The notes under the pieces: model-generated
Told to the model about the DNA's origin: nothing
The model's input: the letters and a program-made list of their open reading frames with translations, nothing else
Database searches by the model: none
Assembly (NCBI GenBank): GCA_963693285.1
Contig: OY848918.1
Location: forward strand, 8,621,156 to 8,685,155
Length of the DNA: 64,000 nucleotides
Direction: 5' to 3'
Source of the DNA: Xestospongia muta
Lineage: Eukaryota; Porifera; Demospongiae; Haplosclerida; Petrosiidae
In this document: positions 60,384-64,000 of the stretch, piece after piece
Position numbering within the stretch: position 1 is the stretch's first letter
How the letters are laid out: every line of letters begins with the position of its first letter
Program-made: the position numbers and the translations under genes

Positions 60384-63300
60384 GTATGGAGAGATTGTCA
60401 GTACCATAGCCATTCTTGATAAGAAGACTGCACAATGTAAAGGTTAGGTATTTAATTATATTTGTCTATATATGTGTGTTAGATTAATTATTAAGTATTG
60501 GCACATAATAAAGGCATGATTGATCCAATTAATGAATAAAATAATATAGAATTAGTTTGTGTTGTTAAAAAATCTGACTTTTTTTACATTAATGCTTTCT
60601 TGTCTGGTCCTCTTTCCTCAGGGTTTGGTTTTGTGCATTTTAGTAATGCTGTCAACACACAAAGTGCATTAAGGGGCCTTCAATCCAAAGGTGTTCTGGC
60701 AATGTTTGCCAGAGTGAGTCAATTAAGATAATTATGCATGGATGGGAGTGACACCTACCCGTTAAACATCCTATAAGTTGACAATGTTCTAAGTAAAGTA
60801 ATAGCAAGCTGTAAAGGAAAGATTAAACCTCATTTAGTTTAAGAGAGAAATCTGTAGATTTTTGGAAAGGTTTTTGGCCTGACAAGTTTGGTAACGCCTT
60901 GAGGTGATATATCTTATCCTATCATAGTTTACTTGGGTAATGCATCCAATTGCCTGTACTAAAAATAGACTAAGTGTCTCATTTAATTTACCCCCATTTA
61001 CTGTTCAATTAACTGTGTTCTCAAGAGATCATTCTATAAGTACTCACATACATTTAGGTGACTAATGTATGACTGTTTTTGTTAATCGAGTGTAGTTGCT
61101 TGTTAGTAGCAAGTCATTGAGCAGTGGTGGCGGAGCAGGTCCAGCGGCTGCCAGACTAATATTATTTGAGAGCCCAAAAGTTTCAGCAAAAGAAGCTTGA
61201 GTTTGCTCGACTGCTCAATATTCTAATTTTTCTAATTGTAATTGCCGAAGTTATTAAAATATTAATAATTATTATTAAGTAATATTCACACAAGGGAGCA
61301 CATGGAATTGCCAGAGAATTTTTATTCTTGTTGCTTGTTGCTTGACCAATGCTGAATTGCTTCTGCCACCACTATTGAGGAATGTAATACATGTATAACA
61401 TTAGTGTTTTAGTCTCTCAATACATTTGACAACCTATTTACTTTCTTTAGCACCGAGAAGAAGACCCAACCAACCTCTATATATCAAATCTACCAAAGAC
61501 ATTCTCAAAAATGGTACATACATGTAACATAGCACTTATCCTCAATATAAAGGTTGTATAATGCACTATAGTATTAGTATGAGAGTAGAACAAGTGTCCT
61601 CAATATAGAGGTTGTTGTATATAGTATGGGAGTAGAACAAGTGTCCTCTGTGTAAAGGTTGTATAATACACTAAAGTATTAGTATGGGACTAGAACAAGT
61701 GTCCTCAATATAGAGGTTGTATAATACACTATAGTATTTGTTTGGAACTAGAACAAGTGTCAATACTAATAGGCATCATAACAAAGTTATGGTGACTCAC
61801 TTGAGACCCATTTTTTTTAGTAAGATGTGGAGTGTTGACATCTGACTGCAAAAGAGGTTATCCTCTTTTAAGCTACTTGGCATTTGTCACACACCCTTGG
61901 CTTTGGTCTCATAGAGATAGTAAATTTTTTTGTCTGATAGCTTCACAATCAAAATCATTAACTAAAAAGCTTCTGTAAAAATACATTCCATAACATCCTT
62001 AGCTGTCAAAGCAAACATTTACTTTTGGAATTGTTGGTATGTACTTGTTATTAACACAGTGTGACTTCACCTTCTATTGTTTACATAATAAATGGATAGT
62101 TCTTGCTATGATCTCTCATGCTTGATGATATAGGTTTGTTATATATTAAAGCAATGAAGCAATGCTGCGATAGATGACCAGGTGTCCTAGTGGAGTTCTT
62201 AAGGAAATTATAACAAATTACATGTACTTTAATTGATTTATTACTACCCAGTTACAAGTACATATTTGAACATTATATTGTTATTAGTAACTATCTTGTT
62301 TGTAATGTGATGTCACATTTGTTATATACAATTTTAAAGTACACTGTATTATGTACTCAGTAACTATATTATGTGTACATGTCCTACATCCTTACCTTGT
62401 CTGTTATTAAAAACCTTCAAAGTATTATTAATATTTCTTATTTTCTATGATAGCATCTGATGGGATTGTTATCACCATTTGGGACAGTTATTTTGACTCG
62501 GATACTAAGAGAATCTAATGGTTATGGCCGAGGTGTCAGTTTTGTCAGGTATAAGTTTAAAACTCTATCATTACAGTAAATTAGCAATGATACATATGTA
62601 CATGTACAAGTAATGAGTGAGTATCAGTGTCATTTAGTATTATCGTCTTTAATTGTATAGTATTTAGTAATATTATATAAGAGAATATAGGAGAAGTGAT
62701 GCTGACTGTATACATGTACATGTATTATTTTTATACTCTTTTGAATACATGTATATGTATATGTATTTTTATGTCGTAATTTCTGTTTTTTAGATTAGAC
62801 AGTCAAGATAATTGTATAAAGGCAATAAATGGCCTCGATGGGGTCTATCTATTAGGTATGTCTCATGTATATGTACATGTAGTATTAACTACGTATAATG
62901 GTAAGCAGAGTTGTTATCCATGTGTATGTACTGTGATTATCTATTTTACTGTAGGGGCTAGTCAGCCAATCAAGGTTAAATTTGCTGATGCTATTTTTAA
63001 AAAAAAGTTTGACACAGGTATAATATGTGACCTATTTTGAAAAACCACACATGTTGTGCTCTAGAAAATTGCGAATGAAAGGTTACATATATGTAGTTGT
63101 TTTGCATGCATTTTGGGTGTTTGCCTAACTTGTTGTCTCAGAAGACACATCATTAAGATACTTGCATACTAAATCTGGTAAACGTCTATGCAAAATGGCC
63201 ACATAACTAGCAACTGCATTATATACAACTATTAGTTTGAAATGTTTCAGTGCAACATATACTTGATTAAATAACCTTGTATTGTAAAGTGACATTACAC

Positions 63301-63546
63301 AAATCTGTAGATATGTACATATAACAATATTCATAGTTTTAAAATCAGGAAATGTTACATTTTATACTGACCTATAAACAGGCAATTTATAAACTTGCAA
63401 ATATTTGACTAAATGTGTTCTTTCCATTACTTTGCTGTATGGCTCCACTGTACTAAGCTACAATCCATAAAATATTAATGTAACCATTCTTCTTATCTGA
63501 TCAAGGTTTATGGACAGACTATGTCATTCCTCTAGATGGTTTTTAA
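60384..63546 (+). CDS. RBMS-like RNA-binding protein, two RRM domains (5' end not found)
   Basis: Exons: 60,384-60,442 (YGEIVST, RNP2-side of RRM1); 60,622-60,713 (GFGFVHF, RNP1 of RRM1); 61,451-61,513 (DPTNLYISNLPK, start of RRM2); 62,454-62,548 (FGTVILTRILR and GRGVSFV); 62,794-62,855; 62,955-63,017 (KVKFAD); 63,506-63,546 ending in TAA. Phases match at every junction. Order and wording fit the RBMS/single-stranded-nucleic-acid-binding family, in which two RRMs bind A/U-rich RNA or DNA. The first RRM1 exon (RNP2 strand) is not seen and may lie upstream of the Penelope fragment. The last exon is less certain: another frame is open from about 63,510 to a GTGAGT donor at 63,592 but does not match the phase of the preceding exon. 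Unrelated to the receptors; marks the cluster edge. Confidence 0.72.
61122..61374. mobile_element. Short hAT-like non-autonomous element in an intron
   Basis: Ends CAGTGGTGGCGGAGCA and its imperfect inverse TGCTTCTGCCACCACTA about 250 bases apart, flanked on both sides by ATTGAG. The CAGTGG-type terminus and roughly 8-base flanking similarity fit hAT miniature elements. There is no coding capacity inside. Confidence 0.5.
61525..61765. repeat. Tandem repeat, about 60-67-base unit, four copies
   Basis: Units contain AGAACAAGTGTCCTC and AGGTTGTATAATACACTA with small internal differences. It lies in the RBMS-like gene intron. Confidence 0.8.
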
Positions 63547-63686
63547 CCTTTTATGGTCCCGATACAATGCCTCTCTACAAACCTCTTAGAGTGAGTAATG
63601 TGTATTTATAGTATTTAATGTACATTATTTATCAAATGCCTTATCAAGCATTTTTCTGAGAAAAATTGTCTCTTACCCTTCAATAT

Positions 63687-63688
<2 letters not shown>

Positions 63689-63717
<29 letters not shown>
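63689..63717. repeat. (CT)n microsatellite
   Basis: Uninterrupted CT run of about 28 bases. After it, from 63,718 to the window end, I see only AT-rich DNA with a short (TAA)n-like patch. Confidence 0.95.
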
Positions 63718-64000
63718 GTTCTAATTTCTACCCCCTACTAATAATAATAATAAATTTAATAATAATAATTTGTTGTTATTTAAGCAGCATTTAAGTGTGA
63801 CAAGATAAACCCTTAACATTAACTGACATTGGATCAAAATTAATTCTTGCATTACACCTGTTCTGTTTAATTAAAATGCTTTTTTGAAATCCACCATTAA
63901 TTAGTACTAGCTGAAATACAGAACAGTGTTAATATAAGACAAGCAAAGAGGCTGAGAGAATTGTAGTACTTTAAAGAGTGGAGATTGTGCAGTGAAGTGA

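Noticed and set aside
63506..63592. Alternative long last exon of the RBMS-like gene in another frame
   Set aside because: Open with a good GTGAGT donor, but its phase does not match the preceding exon and no suitable acceptor was found; mentioned only as uncertainty.

Overview
This is an animal genomic window, strongly AT-rich by eye. Its genes are cut into many small exons by very short introns (often 43-90 bases). Nearly all domain exons begin and end in phase 1, which is typical of metazoan modular extracellular proteins. Compact introns, FN3-rich receptors and an RBMS-like RNA-binding gene suggest an invertebrate; a demosponge such as Amphimedon is my best guess, inferred rather than proven. 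I saw no tRNA, rRNA or CRISPR array. Most coding lies in exons shorter than the open frames, so the gene models below rest on splice sites and exon phases that I joined by hand.

The first 59 kb is a tandem, partly decayed cluster of single-pass receptors. The shared ectodomain is a signal peptide, a Cys-rich Ig-like domain, two FN3 domains and a Ser/Thr-rich stalk. Two kinds of membrane/cytoplasmic end are attached to it. Type A ends (5,980-8,860 and 42,197-45,386; also ruins) carry long tails with many YxxV/L/I motifs, including ITIM-consensus (IIYAEL, VIYSDI, LQYDEV) and ITSM-consensus (TQYSEV) sites, plus a Pro-rich C-terminus. Type B ends (13.5, 18.7, 24.8, 31.4 and 37.9 kb) carry a short tail with IYDDV or IYDV and TAYGYI. 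A diverged minus-strand family with the same Cys/Trp framework has a tail without a tyrosine signalling motif. This resembles the logic of paired immune-type or allorecognition receptors.

Layout: 1-84 is the last exon of an upstream type A gene. 85-5,300 holds repeat blocks and two ruined copies. 5,980-8,860 is a type A gene. 8,861-14,862 holds a repeat block and three broken copies. 14,863-17,010 is an inverted repeat mosaic. 17.5-38.1 kb holds four type B genes (17,522; 23,171; 29,759; 36,205) in about 6.5-kb units, each followed by a convergent minus-strand gene. The first three minus-strand copies are truncated and the fourth (38,528-41,060) is complete. Small signal-exon/FN3 fusion relics sit before units 2, 3 and 4, and one is interrupted by a Tc1/mariner-like element. 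The intact minus-strand gene lies head to head with the large type A gene across about 1.1 kb of unique DNA.

From 45.4 to 59.3 kb the cluster thins out. It holds a minus-strand partial receptor with LIYADL in its tail, a plus-strand partial receptor with YVII, YSTM and YETI, solo exon relics, a broken Kunitz/TIL gene, microsatellites and minisatellites. A GIY-YIG fragment of a Penelope-like element (59.7-60.2 kb) is followed by an RBMS-like two-RRM gene (60,384-63,546), which marks the right-hand edge of the cluster.
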